From CAYUWM01 sp964448395 (GTDB taxonomy: Bacteria; Chloroflexota; Dehalococcoidia; E44-bin15): DNA of 19,900 nucleotides. The notes beneath the pieces were generated by a model, which ran no database searches, had not been told where the DNA came from, and saw only the letters and a list, made by a program, of their open reading frames with translations. The position numbers and the translations under genes are program-made. Each line of letters starts with the position of its first letter. The stretch's first letter is position 1. Positions 1 to 6,037 of this stretch are shown here, in pieces. Location of the stretch: positions 1-19,900 of the forward strand of contig CAYUWM010000031.1 of assembly GCA_964448395.1 (NCBI GenBank), in the 5' to 3' direction.

Positions 1-120
1 AAGGAACAGGAACTTGATATACTCAGGAGCGAGGCGGAGGCGGTTAAGGAGCATCTGGAGCAGATCGACAACAGAATCCGAAACCTCGAATCAGAGGGCA
101 AAAAGGAAGGGGAGTGCTAA
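1..120 (+). CDS. C-terminal end of a DUF5320-like coiled-coil protein (5' truncated by window)
   Basis: Frame 1 is open from the window edge to TAA at 118-120 and encodes 39 residues. The sequence is highly charged and heptad-like (KEQELDILRSEAEAVKEHLE, then a further helix rich in Glu, Arg and Leu), as in the C-terminal helix of DUF5320 proteins, small anaerobe proteins with a Gly-rich GTGP-type N-terminus. The N-terminus lies outside the window, so the family call rests on the helix alone and on a very similar helix ending the next gene. The stop codon overlaps the ATG of the next gene by one base, which indicates translational coupling. Its function is unknown; such genes commonly sit beside NifX-like and MinD/ferredoxin genes. 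Confidence 0.6.
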   Translation, partial: KEQELDILRSEAEAVKEHLEQIDNRIRNLESEGKKEGEC

Positions 121-698
121 TGAAGATAGCGGTATCAGCTACAGGCCCTAGTTTGGATGCCGAGGTTGACCCGCGCTTCGGCAGGTGTGCGTACTTCGCT
201 GTGGGCGACCCGGACACCATGGAGTTTGAATTCGTCGAAAACACCAGCGTGATGTCGGGCAGCGGCGCCGGGATATCATCCGCCCAGAACATCGCCGGCA
301 TGGGTGCCCAAGCGGTCCTCACCGGGAACTGCGGTCCCAACGCCTATCAGACGCTTTCGGCCGCCGGCGTTCAGGTAATTACCGGGGTCTCCGGCACGGT
401 GAAGGAGGCCATCGAGGGCTATAAGGCAGGGAGGTTCCAGGCGACATCAGGCCCCACTGCCAGCGCCCATTCCGGGATGGGTGGCGGTACGGGCACAGGG
501 CGAGGCATGGGGATGGGTGGCAGTATGGGCCGTGGTATGGGCATGGGACGCGGCATGGGGATGGGCGGTGGCATGACGCCTCCGCAATCGCTAAGCCCGG
601 AGCAGGAGATGGAGACGCTCAGGAGCCAAACCGAGATGCTGAAGCAACAGCTGGATGCCATCCAGCTCCGAATCGACGAGCTGCAAAAGGGGAACTGA
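120..698 (+). CDS. NifX/NifB-fold (dinitrogenase Fe-Mo cofactor family) protein with Gly/Met-rich linker and DUF5320-like tail
   Basis: Residues 1-110 match the NifX/NifB C-terminal fold that binds metal-sulfur cofactor intermediates: MKIAVSA start, a DPRFGRC motif, GAQAVLTGNCGPNA and a late GTVKEAIEGYKAGRF helix. Residues about 115-155 form a low-complexity run of Gly, Met and Arg (GMGMGG/GRGMGMG). The last 35 residues form a charged helix (EQEMETLRSQTEMLKQQLDA) very like the tail of the preceding gene. The product is therefore a three-part fusion. ATG at 120 is preferred over an in-frame GTG at 114, because GGAAGGGG lies about 8 bases before the ATG. Exact function is unknown; carriage or insertion of a metal cluster is inferred from the family. 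Confidence 0.85.
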   Translation: MKIAVSATGPSLDAEVDPRFGRCAYFAVGDPDTMEFEFVENTSVMSGSGAGISSAQNIAGMGAQAVLTGNCGPNAYQTLSAAGVQVITGVSGTVKEAIEGYKAGRFQATSGPTASAHSGMGGGTGTGRGMGMGGSMGRGMGMGRGMGMGGGMTPPQSLSPEQEMETLRSQTEMLKQQLDAIQLRIDELQKGN

Positions 699-709
699 GG
701 AGGTAATCT

Positions 710-913
710 GTGCCACTGTATGAATACCAGTGTACAAAGTGCGGTGAGCAGTTTGAGGTCCGCCAGGCCATGGGCGAGGACGGCTCCAAGCTGAACTGTC
801 CCAAGTGCCAAGCGGGCAAGCCCACAAGGCTCATGTCCACCTTCTCCAGTGCCGGTTCGGGCGGCTCCTTCGGCTCTGGCGACAGCTGCTCGACCTTCAG
901 TGGTAGCACCTGA
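710..913 (+). CDS. FmdB-family zinc ribbon protein
   Basis: This 67-residue protein begins MPLYEYQCTKCGEQFE and has a second pair in LNCPKCQAGKP, the two CxxC knuckles of the FmdB/CxxC_CxxC_SSSS regulatory family. The Ser/Gly-rich tail (SSAGSGGSFGSGDSCSTFSG) is also typical. It starts at GTG 710, 11 bases after the previous stop, with GAGGAGGT just upstream. FmdB proteins are small zinc-binding proteins of uncertain role, first noted near formamidase and formylmethanofuran dehydrogenase genes. Here it belongs to the metalloprotein operon. Confidence 0.85.
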   Translation: MPLYEYQCTKCGEQFEVRQAMGEDGSKLNCPKCQAGKPTRLMSTFSSAGSGGSFGSGDSCSTFSGST

Positions 914-1000
914 GGGGTCGGCAGATGACCTCGGAGAGAGTCAATAAACTAAACCACTGGATAACTGGCGATAATCGATCTATTTGTTGGAGGTAAATTT

Positions 1001-1249
1001 ATGCCTAGAGGAAACGGAACCGGGCCTCCCGGCGGGGGCGGCCCGGGCACAGGCAGGGGTGGCGGCAGGGGGCGCGGCACCGGCAGAGGTGGCAAAGGCC
1101 AGGGCCGGATGGGGGGAACGCAAGCCGGCGCAGGGCCTGAAGGAAGCTGTGTCTGCCCTAACTGCGGCAACAGTGTCCCCCACCAAGTAGGCACGCCCTG
1201 CTATAACGTAAGCTGCCCTCAGTGTGGCGCAAAGATGGTGAGGGGATAG
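1001..1249 (+). CDS. Small zinc-ribbon protein with DUF5320-like Gly/Arg-rich N-terminus
   Basis: This 82-residue protein has two parts. Residues 1-45 are almost all Gly, Arg, Thr and Pro, beginning MPRGNGTGPPGGGGPGTGRG, which resembles the GTGP..GTGRG N-terminal signature of DUF5320 proteins. Residues 50-82 form a compact zinc-ribbon-like module with CPNC and CYNVSCPQC clusters, which could bind one zinc or Fe-S centre. GGAGGT lies 7 bases before the ATG. The stop TAG is immediately followed by the TTG start of the ATPase gene, so the two are probably translated together. The role is unknown; a partner or adaptor for the adjacent ATPase is inferred from position only. Confidence 0.75.
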   Translation: MPRGNGTGPPGGGGPGTGRGGGRGRGTGRGGKGQGRMGGTQAGAGPEGSCVCPNCGNSVPHQVGTPCYNVSCPQCGAKMVRG

Positions 1250-2113
1250 TTGATCATCTCCGTCGCCAGCGGGAAGGGAGGCACCGGCAAGACACTGGTC
1301 GCCACCAGCCTCGCGCTATCACTGGAGGATAACGTACAGCTCCTCGACTGCGATGTGGAGGAGCCCAACGCCCACATATTCCTCAAGCCCGCTATCGACC
1401 GGTGCGAACCGGTCACCATCCCCGTACCTCAGGTAGATGAGGGGAAATGCAACTTCTGCGGGAAATGCGCCGAGGTCTGCGCCTTCAACGCTATCGCCGT
1501 ACTCCCCCAGAAGGTGCTGGTATTCCCCGAGCTGTGCCACGGATGCGGGGCCTGTTCCTATCTGTGTCCCCAAGATGCGATCGAGGAGGCAGGTCGAGAA
1601 ATCGGGGTCGTCGAAGCAGGTCGCTCAGGTAATATCGATTTCGTCCACGGCAGGCTGAACGTGGGCGAGGCGATGGCGCCGCCGCTGATCCGGGCGGTCA
1701 AGCGTCTCGTTGATACTCAGAAAACCGTGATCATCGACGTCCCTCCCGGAACCTCATGCCCGGTTGTGGAGGCGGTGGAGGGAAGCGATTTCTGCATACT
1801 GGTGACCGAGCCGACGCCGTTTGGCCTCAACGATCTGACGCTGGCGGTGGAGGTGGTAAGAAAGATGGGCATCGGTTGTGGAGTGGTGATCAATCGTGAC
1901 CAGGCCGGAGACAAGAGCACCGAGGAATACTGTGATGCACAGGGAATCCCCGTTCTGCTCCGCATCCCGTTGGACACCGCGATCGCGCGCCTCTACTCCG
2001 TGGGGGTACCGTTGGTGGAAGGCATGCCGCAATGGCAACCTGCGTTTCATAGTCTGTTCGAGGACATACAGCAAACGATGATGACACAATCTACCGGTGA
2101 GAAATCCGAATGA
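1250..2113 (+). CDS. MinD-superfamily P-loop ATPase with inserted ferredoxin domain (first copy)
   Basis: This 287-residue protein has the deviant Walker A of the ParA/MinD/Mrp class (SGKGGTGKT, residues 7-15), a DCDVEEPNAH switch motif, and an inserted 2x[4Fe-4S] ferredoxin module with Cys67, 70, 73, 77 and Cys96, 99, 102, 106. The conserved PPGTSCP follows, with one further Cys typical of the family. Length matches the family. It starts at TTG 1250, directly after the preceding stop, with AGGGGA inside that gene's last codons as ribosome site. Relatives occur in pairs in anaerobes, including the Desulfovibrio orange-protein (ORP) complex. It probably couples ATP hydrolysis to Fe-S or metal-cluster transfer, or to positioning of a complex; neither is proved. 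Confidence 0.9.
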   Translation: MIISVASGKGGTGKTLVATSLALSLEDNVQLLDCDVEEPNAHIFLKPAIDRCEPVTIPVPQVDEGKCNFCGKCAEVCAFNAIAVLPQKVLVFPELCHGCGACSYLCPQDAIEEAGREIGVVEAGRSGNIDFVHGRLNVGEAMAPPLIRAVKRLVDTQKTVIIDVPPGTSCPVVEAVEGSDFCILVTEPTPFGLNDLTLAVEVVRKMGIGCGVVINRDQAGDKSTEEYCDAQGIPVLLRIPLDTAIARLYSVGVPLVEGMPQWQPAFHSLFEDIQQTMMTQSTGEKSE

Positions 2114-2970
2114 AGGAACTGATAGTCCTGAGCGGTAAGGGGGGGACGGGGAAGACCTCCGTTGTCGCCTCATTTGCTGCCCTGGCCAGGGATAAGGCCC
2201 TGGTTGACTGCGATGTGGACGCCGCCGACCTCCACCTGCTCCTCCAGCCTACGGCACAGAAAGCGGAGGAGTTCTGGAGCGGACAGACCGCTGTCATCGA
2301 TAAAGAGCTGTGCACCGAATGCGGCCTGTGCGCGGATATCTGCCGCTACGGCGCCATCGATGTCCCCGATATCGACCCCATTGCCTGTGAAGGCTGCAGT
2401 TTCTGCTTCAACGTCTGCCCGGAGAACGCCATCACCATGCAGGAGAACCTCGCCGGACACTGGTTCATCTCCGATACCAAATACGGCCCGCTGGTACACG
2501 CCAGGCTGGGCATCGCTCAGGAGAACTCGGGGAAGCTGGTTACAGTGGTGAGGCAGAGCGCCCGGGCTTTGGCACAAGAGCAAGGCCTCGATTATATCAT
2601 CAGCGACGGCCCGCCGGGGATCGGCTGCCCGGTAATATCGTCCCTCTCCGGAACGGACCTGGCCCTTATCGTCACCGAGCCCACCCTTTCCGGCATGCAT
2701 GACCTCGACCGCGTCCTGGGCGTATGCAGCCATTTCGGCGTCCCCGCCCTGGTCTGCATCAACAAGTTCGACATCAACGAGGAAAACAGCCGCCGCATCG
2801 AGAAATCCTGCAACGATCTGGGCATCGCCGAGGTCTATAATCTCCCCTTCGATAACGCTGTCACCGAGGCCCTGATCCACGGGGTTCCGGTGGTGGAGTA
2901 TGCCAAGGATGGCATCGCTCGCCGCATAGAAGAGCTGTGGCACAGCGTGTCTACGGCACTATCGAAGTAG
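2110..2970 (+). CDS. MinD-superfamily P-loop ATPase with inserted ferredoxin domain (second copy)
   Basis: This 286-residue paralogue of the gene just upstream has SGKGGTGKT at residues 8-16, the switch sequence DCDVDAADLH, ferredoxin cysteines 68, 71, 74, 78 and 93, 96, 99, 103, and DGPPGIGCP. The ATG overlaps the upstream TGA as ATGA, so translation is coupled and an equimolar heterodimer is plausible. Paired copies of this kind are usual in anaerobes. Both copies keep the nucleotide-binding lysines and all eight cluster ligands, so neither looks like a dead partner. The biochemical substrate is unknown. Confidence 0.9.
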   Translation: MKELIVLSGKGGTGKTSVVASFAALARDKALVDCDVDAADLHLLLQPTAQKAEEFWSGQTAVIDKELCTECGLCADICRYGAIDVPDIDPIACEGCSFCFNVCPENAITMQENLAGHWFISDTKYGPLVHARLGIAQENSGKLVTVVRQSARALAQEQGLDYIISDGPPGIGCPVISSLSGTDLALIVTEPTLSGMHDLDRVLGVCSHFGVPALVCINKFDINEENSRRIEKSCNDLGIAEVYNLPFDNAVTEALIHGVPVVEYAKDGIARRIEELWHSVSTALSK

Positions 2971-2988
2971 CATACAAGGAGTATTAAG

Positions 2989-3225
2989 ATGCCTATATTT
3001 GACTACAGATGTAATCAGTGCGATACGGTGTCTGAGCTGCTTCTTCGAAACCCGGATAACGATGTGAAATGTCCCCAATGTGGTAGTATAAATATGGAGA
3101 AGCTGGTTTCCGCTTCGTACACAATCAAGATGGAGGCAACAGCACCGGGCACCACCTGCTGCGGCAGGGCGGAACGCTGCGAACAGCCGCCTTGCTCCAG
3201 CGGTGACATATGCCGTAGAGAATGA
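2989..3225 (+). CDS. FmdB-like zinc ribbon protein with Cys-rich tail
   Basis: This 78-residue protein begins MPIFDYRCNQCDTVSELLLR and continues with VKCPQCGSINMEKLVSA, the paired CxxC layout of FmdB zinc ribbons. The C-terminus differs from the first FmdB copy: instead of a Ser/Gly tail it carries five more cysteines (TTCCGRAERCEQPPCSSGDIC), which could bind a second metal. CAAGGAG lies about 9 bases before the ATG. It follows the second ATPase by 18 bases and is very likely in the same transcript. Confidence 0.8.
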   Translation: MPIFDYRCNQCDTVSELLLRNPDNDVKCPQCGSINMEKLVSASYTIKMEATAPGTTCCGRAERCEQPPCSSGDICRRE

Positions 3226-3262
3226 AGGCGTACATGTGTATATTTACTAAGGAGGTTTATGA

Positions 3263-3601
3263 ATGAGGTATGCAATACCGGTAAGCGGCGGCATGGTAGC
3301 GGCACATTTCGGTCATTGCGAGCAATTCGCTCTAATCGATGTTGACGACGAGAGTAAACAGATCCTGAGAAAGGAGCTTGTATCATCGCCCGGGCACGAA
3401 CCCGGTCTTCTCCCCCAATGGCTGTCGGAAGAGGGGGTTTCGGTGGTGCTCGCCGGTGGCATGGGCTCCCGGGCCCAGGGTCTTTTCGCACAGAACCACA
3501 TCGATGTGGTGATCGGCGTTCTCGAAAGCGACCCGGAAAAGGCGATAGTCGCCTATTTGAACGGCGCGCTGGGTACAGGGGACAATATATGCGACCACTA
3601 G
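3263..3601 (+). CDS. NifX/NifB-fold (dinitrogenase Fe-Mo cofactor family) protein
   Basis: This 112-residue single-domain protein has the canonical elements of the family: a start beta strand (MRYAIPVSGG), AAHFGHCEQF, the glycine-rich VVLAGGMGSRAQ and a C-terminal helix (DPEKAIVAYLNGAL). A strong ribosome site, AAGGAGGT, lies 6 bases before the ATG. Family members bind or carry FeMo-co-like or other metal-sulfur precursors, and the orange protein of sulfate reducers has this fold. The HFGHC segment and C-terminal CDH supply possible metal ligands. No nitrogenase genes are nearby, so a role in nitrogen fixation is unlikely. Confidence 0.85.
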   Translation: MRYAIPVSGGMVAAHFGHCEQFALIDVDDESKQILRKELVSSPGHEPGLLPQWLSEEGVSVVLAGGMGSRAQGLFAQNHIDVVIGVLESDPEKAIVAYLNGALGTGDNICDH

Positions 3602-3685
3602 GATTATAAACGAAATGAGGAGTACGATAGAGAGCCCGACAAATGCACGTACCTGATATCAAGCGGAGTCGAAAGAAGTAAAGCC

Positions 3686-3976
3686 ATGGACCCGCTAGAG
3701 CTGGAGCCGCGATACTCTACCAGAGAGATACCGGGGAGATGTATCAAATGCCTTGCCGACAAGGAGATTGGAAGCTGCCTCAGATTGCTTCTGGGAGATG
3801 AGACCGACAACATAGATCTCCAGAGAAGATATGAAGAACTGGTATCTTTCCTCCGTTCCCCCGATCTGGTTAAGGTCCGTGACGAGTGCGAGAAACACCT
3901 CTCAGAGGGTAAAGAGGTAAGCGTTATATTGCACCTGGGGGGGGAGAACCCGAAGTACGAGATAAAGCTTTTATAG
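3686..3976 (+). CDS. Hypothetical protein, 96 residues
   Basis: I do not recognise this protein. It is soluble and charged, with no signal peptide or membrane segment. A CIKCLADKEIGSC segment (residues 19-31) could bind metal or form a disulfide, and the C-terminal half looks helical followed by a beta strand (VSVILHLGG). The ATG at 3686 is weakly supported, with only AAAGAAGT upstream. The frame stays open for about 80 further bases upstream but contains no ATG, GTG or TTG, so this is the only ordinary start. It lies between two NifX-like genes in the same orientation, 21 bases before the next gene, and is probably part of the same operon. Confidence 0.6.
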   Translation: MDPLELEPRYSTREIPGRCIKCLADKEIGSCLRLLLGDETDNIDLQRRYEELVSFLRSPDLVKVRDECEKHLSEGKEVSVILHLGGENPKYEIKLL

Positions 3977-3997
3977 CATTAGGGGCAGGAGAAATCT

Positions 3998-4396
3998 TTG
4001 AAGATCGCTGCGGCATCGGACGATGAGGTCAACATCAGCCAGCACTTCGGCCGGGCACCATACTATATAGTACACACGGTGGAGGATGGCAAGGTGGTAG
4101 ATAGGGAGACGCGCGCCAAAACGGGCCACCAGACCTTCGCCGCCCACGAATCCCCCAAGCTCGCACCCGGCGAACGGCACGGGTACGATGCCGGTTCGGA
4201 GACAAGACACGAGAGCATGGCCGAGGCGATAAACGACTGCCAGGTGCTGATCGCCGGGGGCATGGGCTGGGGCGCGTACGAGTCGATGAAGGAATACGGC
4301 ATCAAGACCATCGTCACCGATGTTAAGGATATCGGCGAAGCGGTCGAGCTTTACCTCGCGGGCAATCTGCCTGACATCACGGACCGCTTACATTAA
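3998..4396 (+). CDS. NifX/NifB-fold protein with His-rich insertion
   Basis: This 132-residue protein is the third NifX-like member of the cluster. It has MKIAAASDDE, ISQHFGRAPYYIV, VLIAGGMGWGAYE and a DIGEAVELYLAGNL helix. Between the second beta hairpin and the helical half is an insert of about 30 residues (roughly 45-75) containing several His (GHQTFAAHES, GERHGYDAG, TRHES), absent from the other two copies and a possible metal site. It starts at TTG 3998 with AGGGGCAGGAG about 6 bases upstream. Metal-cofactor binding is inferred from the family; the ligand is unknown. Confidence 0.85.
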   Translation: MKIAAASDDEVNISQHFGRAPYYIVHTVEDGKVVDRETRAKTGHQTFAAHESPKLAPGERHGYDAGSETRHESMAEAINDCQVLIAGGMGWGAYESMKEYGIKTIVTDVKDIGEAVELYLAGNLPDITDRLH

Positions 4397-4417
4397 AGTA
4401 CAGACGGAGTTGGGAAA

Positions 4418-4870
4418 ATGGCTGCAGAACCGGCCCCTGATGACAAACCTGAAACGGAGCAACCGCAGAATATATATAGCGACACCGTCATCGACCACGC
4501 CCGGAACCCAAGGAATGCCGGTGACGACCCCTATCCCGACGGCTACGCCATAATAACCGGCCCCTGCGGCGACACCATGGGGATGTGGCTCAGGGTGAAG
4601 GGCGACGTCGTCGACAGGATCACCTTCTGGACCGACGGTTGCGGTCCCTCCATCGCCTGCGGCAGCATGGCCACCGAGATGACTACCGGGAAGAGGGTCG
4701 CGGAGGCCCTCAAGATCACTCAGGGCGACATCATCGACAGGCTGGGAGGGCTGCCCGAGGAAAGCCAGCATTGCGCCCTGCTCGCCGCTAACACGGTCAA
4801 GGAAGCGGTACGGGATTATATATCCCTCAAGAAAGAACCGTGGAAAAAGGCCTATAGAGGCGGGAAGTAG
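4418..4870 (+). CDS. IscU/NifU N-terminal-type Fe-S cluster scaffold protein
   Basis: This 150-residue protein matches the IscU fold after a short, charged, probably disordered N-terminus. SDTVIDHARNPRN is the usual opening motif. The three scaffold cysteines are present as Cys50 (GPCGD), Cys75 (GCGPSIAC) and Cys119 (QHCALLA), together with the Asp two residues after the first Cys. A fourth cysteine, Cys81, is an unusual extra. Such proteins assemble 2Fe-2S or 4Fe-4S clusters for transfer to apoproteins. No IscS-type cysteine desulfurase is in the window, so sulfur must come from elsewhere. It ends the metalloprotein cluster and fits a role in loading the neighbouring ferredoxin-type ATPases. 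Confidence 0.88.
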   Translation: MAAEPAPDDKPETEQPQNIYSDTVIDHARNPRNAGDDPYPDGYAIITGPCGDTMGMWLRVKGDVVDRITFWTDGCGPSIACGSMATEMTTGKRVAEALKITQGDIIDRLGGLPEESQHCALLAANTVKEAVRDYISLKKEPWKKAYRGGK

Positions 4871-4953
4871 CGTGGCGGTGGACGGCGGGAATCGCTTGCC
4901 CCTTCCATTTTCGACCGGAGTGTTTTAAACTACCACCGTAACGCAACGCTAAC

Positions 4954-4972
4954 TATAATTCGTCCTGCAATG
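4954..4972 (+). promoter_or_regulatory. Candidate -10 box and leaderless start of the regulator gene
   Basis: A perfect TATAAT lies at 4954-4959, only 10 bases before the ATG at 4970. A transcript starting 6-8 bases after the box would have almost no leader. No Shine-Dalgarno-like sequence is present before the ATG. No good -35 hexamer is seen at 16-18 bases, which weakens the call. Confidence 0.4.
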
Positions 4973-5761
4973 ATGGAAATACTGCACAGTAAGAACCTGG
5001 CGACCAAGTTTCAGATACTGGTTGAGATAGCGGCAAACCAGCCTGAGGTACAGCAGCGGAGCATCGCCAAGAGGCTCGGCATCAGCCCACAGGCGGTATC
5101 GGACTATATACGGGAGCTGCTCAACGACGGCTGGCTCGCGTCCGCAGGGCGCTCCAGATACAGTGTCACCAGGGAGGGGGTTGACTGGATAGTCAAAGAG
5201 CTGCGGGAATGGCAGGGCTACTCCGATAGTGTTCGGAAGGCGATATCCAGCATTTCGATCTGCGCAGCGGTAGCCGATTGTCCGCTGTCCAAAGGCCAGA
5301 AGGTGGGCCTGGCAATGAAGAGCGGTCTGCTCTATGCCACCGCCGATGCCAGCACCGAGGCCACGGGAATAGCTGCCTCCGTTGCCAAAGCAGGCGAGGA
5401 CATCGGCATCACGAATATAGAGGGGATAGTATCGCTGGAGCTCGGCAAGGTCACCGTCCTGCGGCTGCCCGGCATACAGCGGGGCGGATCGAGGCAGGCA
5501 GACCTCGATAAACTGAAGAAGGTGGCCGGCAAACAAGGGCTGGTCGGCGCCGTGGGGGTGGAAGCATTGACAGCGCTGCGCAAGGTAGGCATCGAACCCG
5601 CCTACCTGTACGGTGTTCGGGAAGCCGTCGTTGAAGCGGCACGAAGCGGCCTGTCTCCCGTTGTCGTCTGCGTGGACAACGATACCTCGGACCTCATCCG
5701 CATGCTGGAGGATAAGAACATCGACTATGAGATTATAGACGGCAGGAAAGCCAACAGATAG
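4970..5761 (+). CDS. Winged-helix (MarR-like) transcriptional regulator with uncharacterised C-terminal domain
   Basis: Residues 1-75 form a winged helix-turn-helix: RSIAKRLGISPQAVSDYIRE is the recognition unit, and GWLASAGRSRYSVTREG is the wing. Residues 85-263 form an alpha/beta region of unknown function, rich in Gly and Ala, with GLLYATADAS, IEGIVSLELGKVTVLRLPG and a Rossmann-like end (GLSPVVVCVDNDTSDLIRML). From memory, this architecture resembles predicted regulators common in archaea and some Chloroflexota; that is not checked. ATG 4970 is followed by an in-frame ATG at 4973, and either could be used. The gene stands alone between the metalloprotein cluster and the ECF operon and could control either. 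Confidence 0.75.
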   Translation: MMEILHSKNLATKFQILVEIAANQPEVQQRSIAKRLGISPQAVSDYIRELLNDGWLASAGRSRYSVTREGVDWIVKELREWQGYSDSVRKAISSISICAAVADCPLSKGQKVGLAMKSGLLYATADASTEATGIAASVAKAGEDIGITNIEGIVSLELGKVTVLRLPGIQRGGSRQADLDKLKKVAGKQGLVGAVGVEALTALRKVGIEPAYLYGVREAVVEAARSGLSPVVVCVDNDTSDLIRMLEDKNIDYEIIDGRKANR

Positions 5762-5798
5762 CGAAATCCCCCACGAACGTAGCCCCGGCGCAATTTTT

Positions 5799-5825
5799 GA
5801 TCGATCCCCGAGCGTCGGTCTTTTT
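5799..5825 (+). terminator. Probable intrinsic terminator after the regulator gene
   Basis: GATCGA (5799-5804) pairs with TCGGTC (5815-5820) with one G-U pair and a 10-base loop, followed directly by TTTTTAATT. The stem is short, so the strength is uncertain, but the position between a stop codon and a clear promoter fits. Confidence 0.5.
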
Positions 5826-5867
5826 AATTCTGCGACCTTACGAACCATAGGAAATCCTGCAAACCCC

Positions 5868-5897
5868 TTGACATACACCTCGCCCCAGTAGTATAAT
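5868..5897 (+). promoter_or_regulatory. Sigma-70-type promoter of the ECF/DUF4430 operon
   Basis: TTGACA (5868-5873) and TATAAT (5892-5897) are both perfect consensus hexamers with an 18-base spacer. Transcription would start near 5904. This is the best promoter in the window. It is followed by six same-strand genes with small gaps or overlaps up to 12832. Confidence 0.85.
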
Positions 5898-5906
5898 CAA
5901 CTGCAC

Positions 5907-5920
5907 TGGATTATAATCCA
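5907..5920. promoter_or_regulatory. 14-bp perfect palindrome at the transcription start, candidate operator
   Basis: TGGATTATAATCCA is a perfect inverted repeat placed about 10 bases after the -10 box, covering the expected start of transcription. A second short palindrome (ATCTAGAT) follows at 5924-5931. The position fits a repressor site for a dimeric winged-helix protein. The divided TATAAT inside it is probably coincidental. Confidence 0.45.
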
Positions 5921-6037
5921 TATATCTAGATTATCAATTGAAGCAAAGGGGGACACATGCATAAATTCCGTATCAGGCGACATCCCACAGTACACATAAA
6001 CCAGGCAACATCGAAAGACACATCTGGAGGAGACAAA

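Noticed and set aside
120..4396. Nitrogen-fixation (nif) cluster
   Set aside because: The NifX-type fold is shared by many anaerobe proteins. No nifH, nifD, nifK, nifE, nifN or nifB is visible.
5870..5956. Cobalamin riboswitch before the ECF operon
   Set aside because: The leader of about 50-130 bases is too short, and no convincing B12-box (GCCACTG-type) or aptamer pairing was seen.
5957..6037. Upstream ATG start for the toroid protein
   Set aside because: It has a usable ribosome site but would place 27 mostly polar residues before a complete signal peptide that has its own GGAGGAG site. It is kept as an alternative only.
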